Below are positions 20,264 to 28,887 of a stretch of DNA of 61,411 nucleotides, in pieces. The position numbers and the translations under genes are program-made. Position 1 is the stretch's first letter. Each line of letters opens with the position of its first letter. The notes under the pieces are model-generated. The model was not told the origin of the DNA, did no database searches, and saw nothing but the letters and a program-made list of their open reading frames with translations. The stretch comes from Sphingomonas jinjuensis (GTDB lineage: Bacteria; Pseudomonadota; Alphaproteobacteria; Sphingomonadales; Sphingomonadaceae), in NCBI RefSeq assembly GCF_014197105.1, contig NZ_JACIEV010000012.1, forward strand, positions 1 to 61,411, in the 5' to 3' direction.

Positions 20264-21117
20264 GCGGGCACCTTGCGGAAGATGGTCTGGCCGACCGGCA
20301 CCACCCGACGGGCGGCCTCGCCCAGCAGGCGTTCGGAATGGCCGAGATAGAGGAAGCCGCCATCGACCAGCCGGTCGGCGAGGCGGCACTGCAACCGCTC
20401 GGTCGTCGGATCGTCGAAGTAGATCATAGTGTTGCGGCAGAAGATCGCGTCGAACTGGCCGCGGATCGGCCATTCGTCGAGCAGGTTGAGCTGCCGGAAC
20501 CGCACGAGGCCGCGCAGGTCCGGCGCCATCGTCACCTCGCCCCCCGTCGCCTGCGTCCAGCGGCTGGCGAGATCGGCGGGGATCGCGGCGGCGTCGCCCG
20601 CCGCATAGCGCGCGGCGCGACCGGTTTCGACCACCACGGTGTTGATATCGGTCGCGAGCAGCGCGACGTCCCCGTCGAGGATCGTCCGCGCCGAGGAGGC
20701 ATCGGTGCCCAGCAGGGTCATGCCCAGCGAATAGACCTCCTCGCCAGTCGACGAGCCGGCAGACCACAGCCTGACGCGCTGGCGCCGATCGATCCGGTCG
20801 AGCAGCATCGGGCGCAGGACGCTGGCGACGTGCTGGAAGTGATGCTCCTCGCGGAAGAACTTGGTGTGGTTGGTGGTCAGCGCCTCGATCGCCTGGACGC
20901 GGGCGGCGGCGTCGTCGGTGATGAGCTGGACGAAGCGATGCAGGTCGTCGCAGTCGTAGGAGCGTTGCAACCGGGCGAGGCGCGAGGCGACGAGCTGGCT
21001 TTTGCCCGGATGCAGGACGATGCCGGCATGGACGTGCGCGATACGCGCGACCTTCGCGAAATCCGCGGCGGACAGCGTGCCCGGCGCGGCGGGGCTGATG
21101 GCGGCCGGAATCATCAT
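20260..21117 (-). CDS. cheR: Chemotaxis protein methyltransferase CheR
   Basis: The 285-aa protein shows the CheR layout: an N-terminal helical domain (LTTNHTKFFRE) and a SAM-binding domain (RLWSAGSSTGEEVYSLGM, then FDAIFCRNTMIYFD). It methylates receptor glutamates using S-adenosylmethionine. I chose the ATG at 21115-21117, which overlaps the cheA stop as ATGA; the frame could open at a GTG 15 nt earlier. The receptor in this operon ends in a WSEF tail that could serve as its docking site. Confidence 0.94.
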   Translation of the reverse strand: MMIPAAISPAAPGTLSAADFAKVARIAHVHAGIVLHPGKSQLVASRLARLQRSYDCDDLHRFVQLITDDAAARVQAIEALTTNHTKFFREEHHFQHVASVLRPMLLDRIDRRQRVRLWSAGSSTGEEVYSLGMTLLGTDASSARTILDGDVALLATDINTVVVETGRAARYAAGDAAAIPADLASRWTQATGGEVTMAPDLRGLVRFRQLNLLDEWPIRGQFDAIFCRNTMIYFDDPTTERLQCRLADRLVDGGFLYLGHSERLLGEAARRVVPVGQTIFRKVPA

Positions 21118-23186
21118 GACGCTTTGAGCCACTGCATGCTGCCGCGCAGCGCGACGATGCCCTCGACGTCGAGGATCAGTGCGACATGGCCGTCGCCCAG
21201 GATGGTCGCGCCGGCGACGCCGTCGACCTGCTGGTAATGCGTCTCCAGGCTCTTGATGACGACCTGGCGCTGGTCGACGATCGCGTCGACCATCAGGATC
21301 GCGGTGCCCGAGTTTTCGGTCTCGACGACGATCAGCACCGCTTCGGAAGGCTCGGTGACGCCGCCTCGGACGTGCAGCTGCTCGGCCACCGACAGCACCG
21401 GCAGGAACGCGCCGCGGACGTTGAGCACACTGGTGCCGAAGCCGGTGCGCTGTACCGCGCCGGTTTCGGGGCGGAGGCTTTCGACGACGTGCGTCAGCGG
21501 GATGATGTAGGTCTGGTCGGCGACGCGGACGATCATACCGTCGACGATTGCGAGCGTCAGCGGCAGCGCGAGCGCGAACGTGGAGCCGGCACCCGGCATC
21601 GACTGGATGGAGATGCGGCCGCCCAGCCCCTGGACGTTCTGGCGGACGACATCCATGCCGACGCCGCGCCCCGAGATGTTCGACACGGTGCGCGCGGTCG
21701 AGAAGCCGGGCGCGAAGATCAGCTGGTCGATCTCGTCGTCGGTCAGGCGCGCATCCGGTGCGACGATGCCGCGCTCCACCGCGACGGCGAGGACGCGGGC
21801 ACGGTCGATTCCCGCGCCGTCGTCGCTGACTGAGATGACGATCCGGCTGCCCTTATGCTCGGCAGCGAGCCGCAGGCGCCCCTCGGCCGGCTTCCCCCTA
21901 GCGACGCGATCGGCGGGCAGCTCGATGCCATGGTCGATGCAGTTGCGGACGAGGTGGGTCAGCGGTTCGCCGATGCGTTCGATGACGGTCTTGTCGAGCT
22001 CGGTTGCCTCGCCCTCCACCTCGAGCATGACGCGCTTGCCGGTCGATGCCTCCAGTTCGCGGACGATGCGGGGGACGCGGCTGAACACCGACTTCACCGG
22101 CTGGGCGCGGATCGCCATCGCGCTGTCCTGCAATTCGCGGGTCAGCTGGTCGATGTCGGCGAGTTCCTCGGCAGCGGCCATGCCGTGCGACGACAGCCGC
22201 TGCGACAGCATCGCCTGGGTGATGACGAGTTCGCCGACGAGATCGACGAGGCGGTCCAGCTTTTCGAGGTCGACCCTGATCATCGCGGGCGCGGTCGTCG
22301 CGGCGCGGGGTTCGGAGGGCGCGGAGGGTGTCGTAGCCAGCGATGGCGACGGCATCGTTGGCGGCGCGACGGTCGCGACCGGCGCGACCGGCGCGGGCGG
22401 CGCGATAGGCGAGGAGGGTTCGTCGAAAGATGCTCCGCCGGCGTCTTCCTCGCCGCGCACCAGCCGGACCGACGCGGGATCGGCGACGAAATCGAAGACG
22501 TCGCAGATCGCCGACTCCTCGACAGTGCCGGGGATGGCGATCGTCCAACCGAGCCAGGCGGCGTCGGCCTCGAACTGGTCGAGCGTCGGCAACCGCGAGA
22601 CGTCGACGCGCTCGATCCGGCCGCCGAGCGACAATATTTCGCGGATCAGCAGCAGTGGCTCGCCGCCGTTGGCCAGGTCCTCTCGTGTGGGGGTGAAGGA
22701 GAGCGTCCACTCGCTCGCCTCCTCCGCCACGGCCAGGGTGTCGGCCATCATCGCGGCGAGATCGAACGACAGCCCGTCGCCGGTCGCGCTCGCCGGTGCG
22801 TGGGCCACGTCGCCGGCGAGCGCGTCCTGCAGAGCCGCCACCATCGCTTCGTCAGGCGGCGGCGTGCTGCCCTCGCGCGCGGCGGCGACGTGATCGACCA
22901 GGATGTCGAACGCCGCCATTAACAGGTCGGCGAGCGTCGGCGTGACCGCCAATTCACCGTCGCGAACCTTGTCGAGCAGCGTCTCGAAATGATGGGTGAA
23001 GCTTTGCAGCGCGGCGAAGGCGAAGGCGCCAGCGCCACCCTTGATCGAATGGACCGCGCGGAAGATCGTGTTGATCGTCTCGCCGTCCCGATCGCCCGCC
23101 TTGAGCGCGAGCAGCGCGGTTTCTGCGGCGGCGACGCCCTCTTCGCATTCCTGGAAGAAGACCGCCTGGATTTCGTCAAGCGTCAC
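21114..23186 (-). CDS. cheA: Chemotaxis histidine kinase CheA
   Basis: The 690-aa kinase has an HPt domain with H46 in FRAVHSIKGGAGAF and a P2-like region (about 170-245). A Pro/Ala linker leads to the dimerisation domain (IRVDLEKLDRLVDLVGEL). The ATPase domain has HLVRNCIDHGIE and DDGAGIDRARV, and a C-terminal CheW-like domain closes the protein. The start is GTG at 23184-23186, preceded by GGAGGA; it overlaps the stop of the STAS gene (GTGA). It phosphorylates CheY and both CheB-type proteins, in which the receiver domains are intact. Confidence 0.94.
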   Translation of the reverse strand: MTLDEIQAVFFQECEEGVAAAETALLALKAGDRDGETINTIFRAVHSIKGGAGAFAFAALQSFTHHFETLLDKVRDGELAVTPTLADLLMAAFDILVDHVAAAREGSTPPPDEAMVAALQDALAGDVAHAPASATGDGLSFDLAAMMADTLAVAEEASEWTLSFTPTREDLANGGEPLLLIREILSLGGRIERVDVSRLPTLDQFEADAAWLGWTIAIPGTVEESAICDVFDFVADPASVRLVRGEEDAGGASFDEPSSPIAPPAPVAPVATVAPPTMPSPSLATTPSAPSEPRAATTAPAMIRVDLEKLDRLVDLVGELVITQAMLSQRLSSHGMAAAEELADIDQLTRELQDSAMAIRAQPVKSVFSRVPRIVRELEASTGKRVMLEVEGEATELDKTVIERIGEPLTHLVRNCIDHGIELPADRVARGKPAEGRLRLAAEHKGSRIVISVSDDGAGIDRARVLAVAVERGIVAPDARLTDDEIDQLIFAPGFSTARTVSNISGRGVGMDVVRQNVQGLGGRISIQSMPGAGSTFALALPLTLAIVDGMIVRVADQTYIIPLTHVVESLRPETGAVQRTGFGTSVLNVRGAFLPVLSVAEQLHVRGGVTEPSEAVLIVVETENSGTAILMVDAIVDQRQVVIKSLETHYQQVDGVAGATILGDGHVALILDVEGIVALRGSMQWLKAS

Positions 23187-23470
23187 CGCCGTTCCTCCGT
23201 ATCCAGACCCAAATGGGTCGTCAGCCCGGCAAGCCGCGCTGCCTCGCACAGCGCCGCCGAGGGCCGGTCGAGTCGCGCCGCCGCGCTGCCGTCAACGAGC
23301 GGGGCGTGCAGCGCGCAGAGCAGCAGCTGAAGCCCGGCCATGCCGATTCGCTCGATCCCGCTGGCGTCAAGCACGACGGGCCCACCGCGGCCGGCACGGT
23401 GCTGGAGATCGGCGGCGATCATCCCGGCGGCGAAGCGGTCGAGAACGGGGGGAAGAACTAACGGTCCCAT
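23183..23470 (-). CDS. STAS-domain protein in chemotaxis operon
   Basis: The 95-aa protein is a single STAS fold: PVVLDASGIERIGMAGLQ followed by the amphipathic helix LLLCALHAPLV. The position of the regulatory Ser in anti-sigma-factor antagonists (D-S-x-G) is Met here, so switching by Ser phosphorylation is unlikely. STAS genes of this type occur in some alphaproteobacterial and other chemotaxis operons, role unsettled. It lies 18 nt after the receptor gene, and its stop overlaps the GTG start of cheA. Confidence 0.82.
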   Translation of the reverse strand: MGPLVLPPVLDRFAAGMIAADLQHRAGRGGPVVLDASGIERIGMAGLQLLLCALHAPLVDGSAAARLDRPSAALCEAARLAGLTTHLGLDTEERR

Positions 23471-23488
23471 CTTTCAGCCTGCCCCGCG

Positions 23489-25033
23489 TCAGAATTCGGA
23501 CCAGTCGTCGCCGCCGGCATCAACGGCGAGCGCCAGGTTGCCGCGGGTCTGCGGCGCGCGAGCGACCCGCTTGCGCACCCGCTTGGGCGCTGGCGCCGCG
23601 GCGCCGACCGGCGCGGTGCGTGGCGAGGCATCGGTAAGGGTGAGCGTGAAGCGCGACACCAGCCCGGTCAGCTGATCGGCCTCCCCTGCCAGGCTGCGTG
23701 CGGCGGCGGTCGATTCCTCGACCATCGCGGCGTTCTGCTGGGTCATCTTGTCCATGTCGCCGACCGCGACATTGACCTGCTGGAGACTGTTGGCTTGCAC
23801 CTGCGCGAGTTGCGAGATGTTGGCGGCAAGCTTCGCGATCTCGGCGACGCGGTCGACGATGCGATCGAGCGCCTCTCCCGACTGGCCGACGAGCGACACG
23901 CCGCGTTCGACCTGCTTCGAGCTTTGACCGATCAGATCCTTGATGTGCTTCGCGGCGTCGGCGGAGCGCTGCGCCAACGCGCGCACCTCGTTGGCCACGA
24001 CGGCGAAGCCCTTGCCCGCATCGCCGGCGCGCGCGGCCTCGACCCCGGCATTGAGCGCCAGCAGGTTGGTCTGGAAGGCGATGCCGTCGATGACGTTGAT
24101 GATCTGAGCGATTTCCTGCGCCGACCGCTGGATGTCGTCCATCGCGTCGACCGCCTGCTTGACCACCGCGCCGCCCTGGGTGGCATCGGCGTGCGCGTCG
24201 CTTACCGACTGGTTGACGTGCGCCGCGCCTTCGGCGGTCTCGCGCACACCGCTCGTCAGCTGATCCATCGCCGCCGCCGTCTGTTCGAGCGAGGCAGCCT
24301 GTTGTTCGGTGCGGGTCGACAGGTCGTCGGACGCCTGGCTGATCTCGATCGAGCCGGTGTTGATGCTCTCGGCGGTGTCGGACACGCGCGCCAGCGTCTC
24401 GCTGATCCGGCTGCGCATGAATTCGAAGTCCTTTTCCACCTTGCTGAAGGTGTCGGGCAGGCCGGTGAGCGAGACGGTGAAGTCACCCTTCGCCATCGTC
24501 TCCAGCGCCTCGCCGACCTGGGCGATGACGGCGAGGCGTTGACCTTCCTCGGCGGCGAAATAGCTCGACAGCGCGATGTCCATGTCGAGCAGCACGCACT
24601 TCACCAACGAGCCAATGACCTGCCCCAGCTTGGCGCCACCGGCGATCCGGCCCAGCGGAGAGGCGGCAACGATGCCGTGGATCACCTGCTCCAGCACCAT
24701 CGCATAGCCGCCGATATACCATGTCGGCGCCAGTCCAATTCGGGCGTGCACGCTGCCGATCTGCTCCGCCTTCGCGAAGTAGCCAGATCCCAACTGCCGC
24801 GAAAACAACTGCGACCAATGCTCGATCTGCTTATCGCGCGCATGGTCCATGATGTGCCGCGACGGGAAGAACTTGGAAACCTCGGGTGTCCTGTTCACCT
24901 TTTGGTAGAACCCATCCAGTGCTCCAGGTGCATGCTTCGACACGGCTGAAAGGATGCGCGGAAAAACCGCGTAATCTCGTTCGTCTATTCCAAAGAACTG
25001 AAGTCGGTCGTTATTAGCGGACGAGTTGTCCAT
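23489..25033 (-). CDS. Globin-coupled methyl-accepting chemotaxis protein (HemAT-like)
   Basis: The 514-aa soluble receptor has an N-terminal protoglobin domain (about 10-165) with proximal H96 in [24 protein letters not shown]-like connector (about 170-215) and a signalling domain follow, with the hairpin tip [20 protein letters not shown] and adaptation-type Glu/Gln/Ala helices. There is no transmembrane helix. Family members such as HemAT bind haem and mediate aerotaxis. The C-terminal DDWSEF resembles the tethering tail that recruits CheR/CheB. The ATG at 25031-25033 follows GGAGGT by 6 nt. It heads the operon; the inverted CGTAG/CTACG motif lies about 60 nt upstream. Confidence 0.93.
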   Translation of the reverse strand: MDNSSANNDRLQFFGIDERDYAVFPRILSAVSKHAPGALDGFYQKVNRTPEVSKFFPSRHIMDHARDKQIEHWSQLFSRQLGSGYFAKAEQIGSVHARIGLAPTWYIGGYAMVLEQVIHGIVAASPLGRIAGGAKLGQVIGSLVKCVLLDMDIALSSYFAAEEGQRLAVIAQVGEALETMAKGDFTVSLTGLPDTFSKVEKDFEFMRSRISETLARVSDTAESINTGSIEISQASDDLSTRTEQQAASLEQTAAAMDQLTSGVRETAEGAAHVNQSVSDAHADATQGGAVVKQAVDAMDDIQRSAQEIAQIINVIDGIAFQTNLLALNAGVEAARAGDAGKGFAVVANEVRALAQRSADAAKHIKDLIGQSSKQVERGVSLVGQSGEALDRIVDRVAEIAKLAANISQLAQVQANSLQQVNVAVGDMDKMTQQNAAMVEESTAAARSLAGEADQLTGLVSRFTLTLTDASPRTAPVGAAAPAPKRVRKRVARAPQTRGNLALAVDAGGDDWSEF

Positions 25034-25406
25034 CTTTCTACCTCCACTAGGCGCACTCATTGGCCGTTGTGGTGGTTTCCGATTGGTTAATATGCGTAGA
25101 ACTACGATGGTTGGAAAATCGAGCGGGGTCGCCGCATTCTGCGCATCGACGGGCGCGATCCGAGCGCAGTAAACCGTTCTTTTCTGGCGACTTTGCACGG
25201 GATACGCCGGCCTTCCGCAAAGCTATGATAGCGGAGCGATAGTCGCGGTTTTTCAAAACGCTGTATAAGACTCCGAAGGCCTATGATCTGGTCCCGGGTG
25301 GGGCTAGTAAGCCACAGCACGTCGGCGGGTCAAGTTCGCTCGGAAACTCTGCAGCGGAATGCCAATCTGAAAATTCCTCTTCGCATGTTGCATTGATGAG
25401 GCTAAA
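25034..25406. other. Divergent promoter region of the chemotaxis operon
   Basis: This 373-nt gap between the receptor gene (minus) and a small plus-strand gene holds the inverted motif at 25095-25106 and lower-GC stretches. No gene or RNA is recognised. Confidence 0.6.
25095..25106. promoter_or_regulatory. Inverted motif CGTAG-AA-CTACG upstream of the chemoreceptor operon
   Basis: The perfect inverted repeat CGTAGAACTACG lies 62-73 nt before the start of the globin-coupled receptor. The same arms occur at 11495-11506, at a similar distance before the GGDEF-EAL gene. This shared placement suggests an operator for one regulator of both units. The regulator is not identified by the sequence. 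Confidence 0.5.
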
Positions 25407-25745
25407 ATGGCTCAGCTTATCGCCGGGTATTCGATTTCAACGCATCAGACAGTGCTTATCCCGGACGGGGGATCGACAACCTATTTTACACAGGGAGAGT
25501 TCGAACCCGAGACTGCCGAGCTCGATGCCTTCGTCGCACGCGGCATCGCCATCGGAAGAACGTCCTTGGTAGAGCTGGTAGGCGATGCGCCATCGCTCGA
25601 TGGCGTCAGGCTCGCCGATGGGCGCTTCCTAGCGATAGCGGCCGTTTTCACCGCTCCGCGCACCCGACTCAGCATGCCGCTCGCCGCCATGCTCAAGTGC
25701 GTGCATGAGAACGGGCCAACCAGACCTTACGTCAAGATCGATTAA
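25407..25745 (+). CDS. Hypothetical protein
   Basis: The 112-aa protein has no membrane segment and no domain I can name. It begins MAQLIAGYSISTHQTVLIPD, and its end (RPYVKID) is mildly basic. GAGG lies 5 nt before the ATG, which supports expression. It is divergent from the chemotaxis operon and stands alone, followed by 300 nt without genes. It might share the control region with the chemoreceptor, but this is only positional. Confidence 0.5.
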   Translation: MAQLIAGYSISTHQTVLIPDGGSTTYFTQGEFEPETAELDAFVARGIAIGRTSLVELVGDAPSLDGVRLADGRFLAIAAVFTAPRTRLSMPLAAMLKCVHENGPTRPYVKID

Positions 25746-26071
25746 CGGGGCGCTCTATCAATTGTTGGTGTTTGGGCGACGGGCGATGCTGTCACTTCCA
25801 TGCACAATGCCATGCTTACCTTGGCAGCAGGGGGGGGCTGTCGGGGATCTCGGTGCACCAGGCTTACGTCTGTGCGCAGACAGCTTGACGGCATTCTACT
25901 TCGAAAGGTGGAATAACGGTTTGGCACCTGGAGAACGCCGAAGGTTGGCATCTGCTCCGCTGCTAACATGAATGAACGGCAGCATCTGGTAGCCCGGAAA
26001 GAGGCCGCGAATGACTGGATATGGGTCGATGCTGCCATCATCGCGCACTCGAGCCGTCCAGCGGGTGGGCT
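25746..26071. other. Intergenic stretch, nothing recognised
   Basis: About 325 nt between a hypothetical gene and the 3' end of a hydrolase gene. It contains a run of eight G near 25831, with no credible gene, RNA or strong hairpin. Confidence 0.5.
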
Positions 26072-26845
26072 TTATCTCGTCGCATCGAGAATGACGGCGA
26101 CTGTCTCCTCCGGCGCGTCCCACATCGGAAAGTGCCCGCTGCCCTCGAACCAATGGAGCTCGGCGCCGGGAAAGGCTGCCTGCGCGCGCGCCGCCTGTCT
26201 GGGGAGGCAGAGCCGGTCGTACCTGCCCCACCCGAGGACGACCCGGCCGGTGCCGGCAGCGGCGGGACCGGACTGCTCCGGTCCCGTGGCAAGGCTGCGG
26301 ACCAGCGCATCGAACGTCGGCGTCCTACTGAGACCTTTCAGCTCGGTCGCGACGATCCCCCCGTCAAGCGCCCAGGGACGCGCGGAGAGCTGAGCGAGAA
26401 GCGCCGTGCGCGACGCTGCGTTGCGGCTCAACGCCGGCAGAGCTGGCCGGATGGCCCGCAGCAAGCGACCGGAGGCGCCGATGGTGCTTCTGAAGAAGGT
26501 TCGCTCCCACCCTCGCCAGAAGCCGCCAGGATCAAGCGCGACGACGTTGCCGACGAGTCCGCGCCGCGCGAGCTCAAGCACGATCCGCGCGCCCATGGAA
26601 CTGCCGACAACATCGACGCCAGACAAGCCAGCCTCCGCGATGTAACGCTCGACGCTGCCGACCAGACCATCAAACGTCCCGCTGTCGGACTCGGCAGGGG
26701 TCGCCCCATAGCCGGGAAGGTCGACCGCGATGATCTTCCGCGAGGCGCTGAGTGGGTCCAAGACGGTGCTCCACGATCGCCAACTCCCGCCCAGGCCGTG
26801 GATCAGAAGCAGCGTGCGTCCAGTGCCGCGTTCGATCGTGTTCAT
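26072..26845 (-). CDS. Alpha/beta hydrolase
   Basis: The 257-aa protein is a complete alpha/beta-hydrolase fold. It has an oxyanion HGLGGSWRSW motif near residue 16, the nucleophile elbow VVGSSMGAR (Ser), an acid residue in GWGRYDRLC and the catalytic His in GSGHFPMWD. The size and the lack of a signal peptide point to a cytoplasmic esterase, lipase or C-C bond hydrolase; the substrate cannot be told. It is a single gene on the minus strand, lying between accessory signalling genes and tRNA-Thr. Confidence 0.88.
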   Translation of the reverse strand: MNTIERGTGRTLLLIHGLGGSWRSWSTVLDPLSASRKIIAVDLPGYGATPAESDSGTFDGLVGSVERYIAEAGLSGVDVVGSSMGARIVLELARRGLVGNVVALDPGGFWRGWERTFFRSTIGASGRLLRAIRPALPALSRNAASRTALLAQLSARPWALDGGIVATELKGLSRTPTFDALVRSLATGPEQSGPAAAGTGRVVLGWGRYDRLCLPRQAARAQAAFPGAELHWFEGSGHFPMWDAPEETVAVILDATR

Positions 26846-27194
26846 GCCGTCTCCGCCTTGTCGCTGGAAGAAGCTTAACGAGCACGGTCGCTTCGCGGGC
26901 CCGGCCTCTATCGGCTGATGGGCGCTGGAGATCGGCCCGGAGGCCCACGCCGGAAGGCGGTGGGGCCGGGTAAGTCGTCCTGTTCAGAAAAGCGTCTTGG
27001 ATATGAACGAGCGACCGCTTGCGAGTAGCGCTACCTTTGCATTGAATGGCCGCTTGTGGGTCAAAGCGCCTTAGCTGCAACGGCCGCGGCATCCTTGCCA
27101 AAGCGACCTACGTAGGACCCAAGTGGGTCACGTACGCGGACGCCCGGTAGGCTGGACGCCCTCGCCGACCCTACCGGAAGCTGCTCTAGGAAGG
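26846..27194. other. Region downstream of tRNA-Thr, no gene seen
   Basis: About 350 nt with no supportable gene. It contains two small dyads, CTACGTAG (27108-27115) and GACCCA-AG-TGGGTC (27116-27129), whose role is unknown. No integrase gene or second copy of the tRNA 3' end was noticed. Confidence 0.45.
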
Positions 27195-27270
27195 TGGTGC
27201 CGCCTACAGGACTCGAACCTGTGACCCCCGCATTACGAATGCGATGCTCTACCAGCTGAGCTAAGGCGGC
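27195..27270 (-). tRNA. tRNA-Thr (anticodon CGT)
   Basis: On the minus strand the cloverleaf is complete: acceptor GCCGCCT/AGGCGGC, D-stem GCTC/GAGC, anticodon stem TCGCA/TGCGG (one T-G pair) around the loop TTCGTAA with anticodon CGT, and T-stem ACAGG/CCTGT around TTCGAGT. The 3' CCA is encoded (27195-27197). Its 3' end faces the accessory half of the window. Confidence 0.97.
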
Positions 27271-27428
27271 CTGGTCGTGAGCGGTGACGCTCGCGAGGGC
27301 GGCCGATTAGCAGGGTCGTGGGGGGCTGACAAGCGGCCTGCGCATTTACGATGCGTTTACCAAATCCGTCGCATGATGGCGCCAGGGACATGGGCTGCCG
27401 CCCGATGACATAGGACGGAAACGCGAAG

Positions 27429-28709
27429 ATGGACACGGGCGAGCTTGGCGGTTTCGACATCGACCGCTCGACGATCGACGACGTGGTCGAGCACGGCGGC
27501 GTCCAGGACGAGGGGTTCCAGCTGTCGGGCGACGAGCGCCGGATGCAGGTGCGCGCCTATAATCATTGGGTCTCGCTGCTCCACGGCCGCCCCTATCCGA
27601 CGATCATCGACCTCGATCCCGCCAACATCGCCGATTTTGGCCCGCACAGCGTCCTCATCGATTTCGGCGCCGGCGCGGACGATCCCGTCATCGCCTATCT
27701 CGGCCGCGAGCTGCGCGAGGAATGCGCGCTCGATTCGGACATCACCCGGATCAACGATGTGCCCGCGCGCTCGCTGCTGTCACGGCTGACCGACCATTAT
27801 CTCCAGATCATCGCCAACCGCGCGCCGGTCGGCTTCGAGGCGGAGTTCGTCGGCACCCGCGGGCGCACCACGCTGTATCGCGGCATCCTGATGCCCTTCT
27901 CGTCCGACGGCGACGAGATCGACTTCATCTACGGCGTCATCAACTGGAAGGAACTGGTCGACGCCGATACCCAGGCGTCGCTGTCGGCGGAGCTGGACGC
28001 CGCGATGCGCGCCGCGCCGACGCCGAACCACAGCGCGCCGGTGTGGGCCGATGGCCCCAGCGGCGGCTTCGACGAGACCAAGGTCGGGGATGAGGACGAG
28101 CCGGCCGAGTCGCTGCCCGCCGTCGCCCACACGCTCGGCGAACGGCTGATGCTGGCGCGCGAGAGCGCGGCGCAGGTCCGTGCCGCCGACAGCCGCGGCC
28201 GCGCCGCGCTGTACCGGGCGCTCGGCCGTGCCCATGACTTCGCCCTTGCAGCCGCAGCCGATGCCGACGGCTATGCCGAGCTGCTCGCCGCCTCCGCGAT
28301 CAAGGTGCAGCCGCGCGCACCAATGACACCGATCGTGAAGCTGATCTTCGGCGCCGACTATGACAAGACGCGCCTGGCCGAATATGCCACCGTGCTGGGC
28401 CATGCGCAGCGCCACACGATCCCGGCGGGCGAGCTCGCCGCCACGCTCGAGCGCTTCGAGGGCGGCGTGAAGGCCGTCGTCGCCGCCGAGCGCGCCGCGC
28501 GCCGCCCGGCGCCTGCCAAGCTCGACCGCTACGACCTCGCCGCCGCCGAATTGCGCGCGCTGCCCGTCCTCGCCAACCTGCCGATCGGCGCGGGCAAGGC
28601 GGAATTCGTCGTCCTGCTCGCCCGGGCGGGTGCCGACGGCACGCTCGATATCGTCAGCCGGATCGACGACGACAGCGTGGTGCAGAAGCTGATGAAGCGC
28701 GCGGCGTAG
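27429..28709 (+). CDS. PAS-like domain protein of alphaproteobacterial type
   Basis: The 426-aa protein has an N-terminal PAS_5-like domain at about 35-180, with MQVRAYNHWVSLLHGRPYPT, then DFGPHSVLIDF and IDFIYGVINWKEL. An Ala/Glu-rich C-terminal half of unknown fold follows (about 230-425), which ends in a helical LVQ/KLMKRAA tail. There are no membrane segments. Proteins of this class are frequent in alphaproteobacteria and have no settled role. It lies between tRNA-Thr and the NAD-GDH gene, and a palindromic repeat separates it from the latter. Confidence 0.75.
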   Translation: MDTGELGGFDIDRSTIDDVVEHGGVQDEGFQLSGDERRMQVRAYNHWVSLLHGRPYPTIIDLDPANIADFGPHSVLIDFGAGADDPVIAYLGRELREECALDSDITRINDVPARSLLSRLTDHYLQIIANRAPVGFEAEFVGTRGRTTLYRGILMPFSSDGDEIDFIYGVINWKELVDADTQASLSAELDAAMRAAPTPNHSAPVWADGPSGGFDETKVGDEDEPAESLPAVAHTLGERLMLARESAAQVRAADSRGRAALYRALGRAHDFALAAAADADGYAELLAASAIKVQPRAPMTPIVKLIFGADYDKTRLAEYATVLGHAQRHTIPAGELAATLERFEGGVKAVVAAERAARRPAPAKLDRYDLAAAELRALPVLANLPIGAGKAEFVVLLARAGADGTLDIVSRIDDDSVVQKLMKRAA

Positions 28710-28730
28710 AGGGACGTCCACCCCACCCTC

Positions 28731-28801
28731 CCGTCCGTGCTGAGCGAAGTCGAAGCACCGTGGCGGGGGAATGGCCTTCGACTTCGCTCAGGCCGAACGG
28801 G
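28731..28801. repeat. Intergenic palindromic repeat, family A copy 1
   Basis: An inverted repeat pairs GTGCTGAGCGAAGTCGAAG with CTTCGACTTCGCTCAGG, flanked by CCGTCCGT and CCGAACGG. The same element recurs at 40565-40649 and 46871-46958. The right arm adds an in-frame ATG (28771) upstream of the glutamate dehydrogenase gene, which gives a spurious longer start. Confidence 0.85.
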
Positions 28802-28887
28802 TCGGGGGGAGTGGCCTCGCCCCCACCCCACTAGTCTCAAACGTTACAACTCTTGAATCCGCCGTCCTCGAAGCGCAAAGGCCTGGC

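Noticed and set aside
27108..27129. Two small dyads after tRNA-Thr as an attachment site
   Set aside because: No match to the tRNA 3' end and no second copy was noticed, so they cannot be supported as att sites.
28771..28887. A longer N-terminus for glutamate dehydrogenase starting at 28771
   Set aside because: These codons come from palindromic repeat family A, and the family normally starts near the ATG at 28888.
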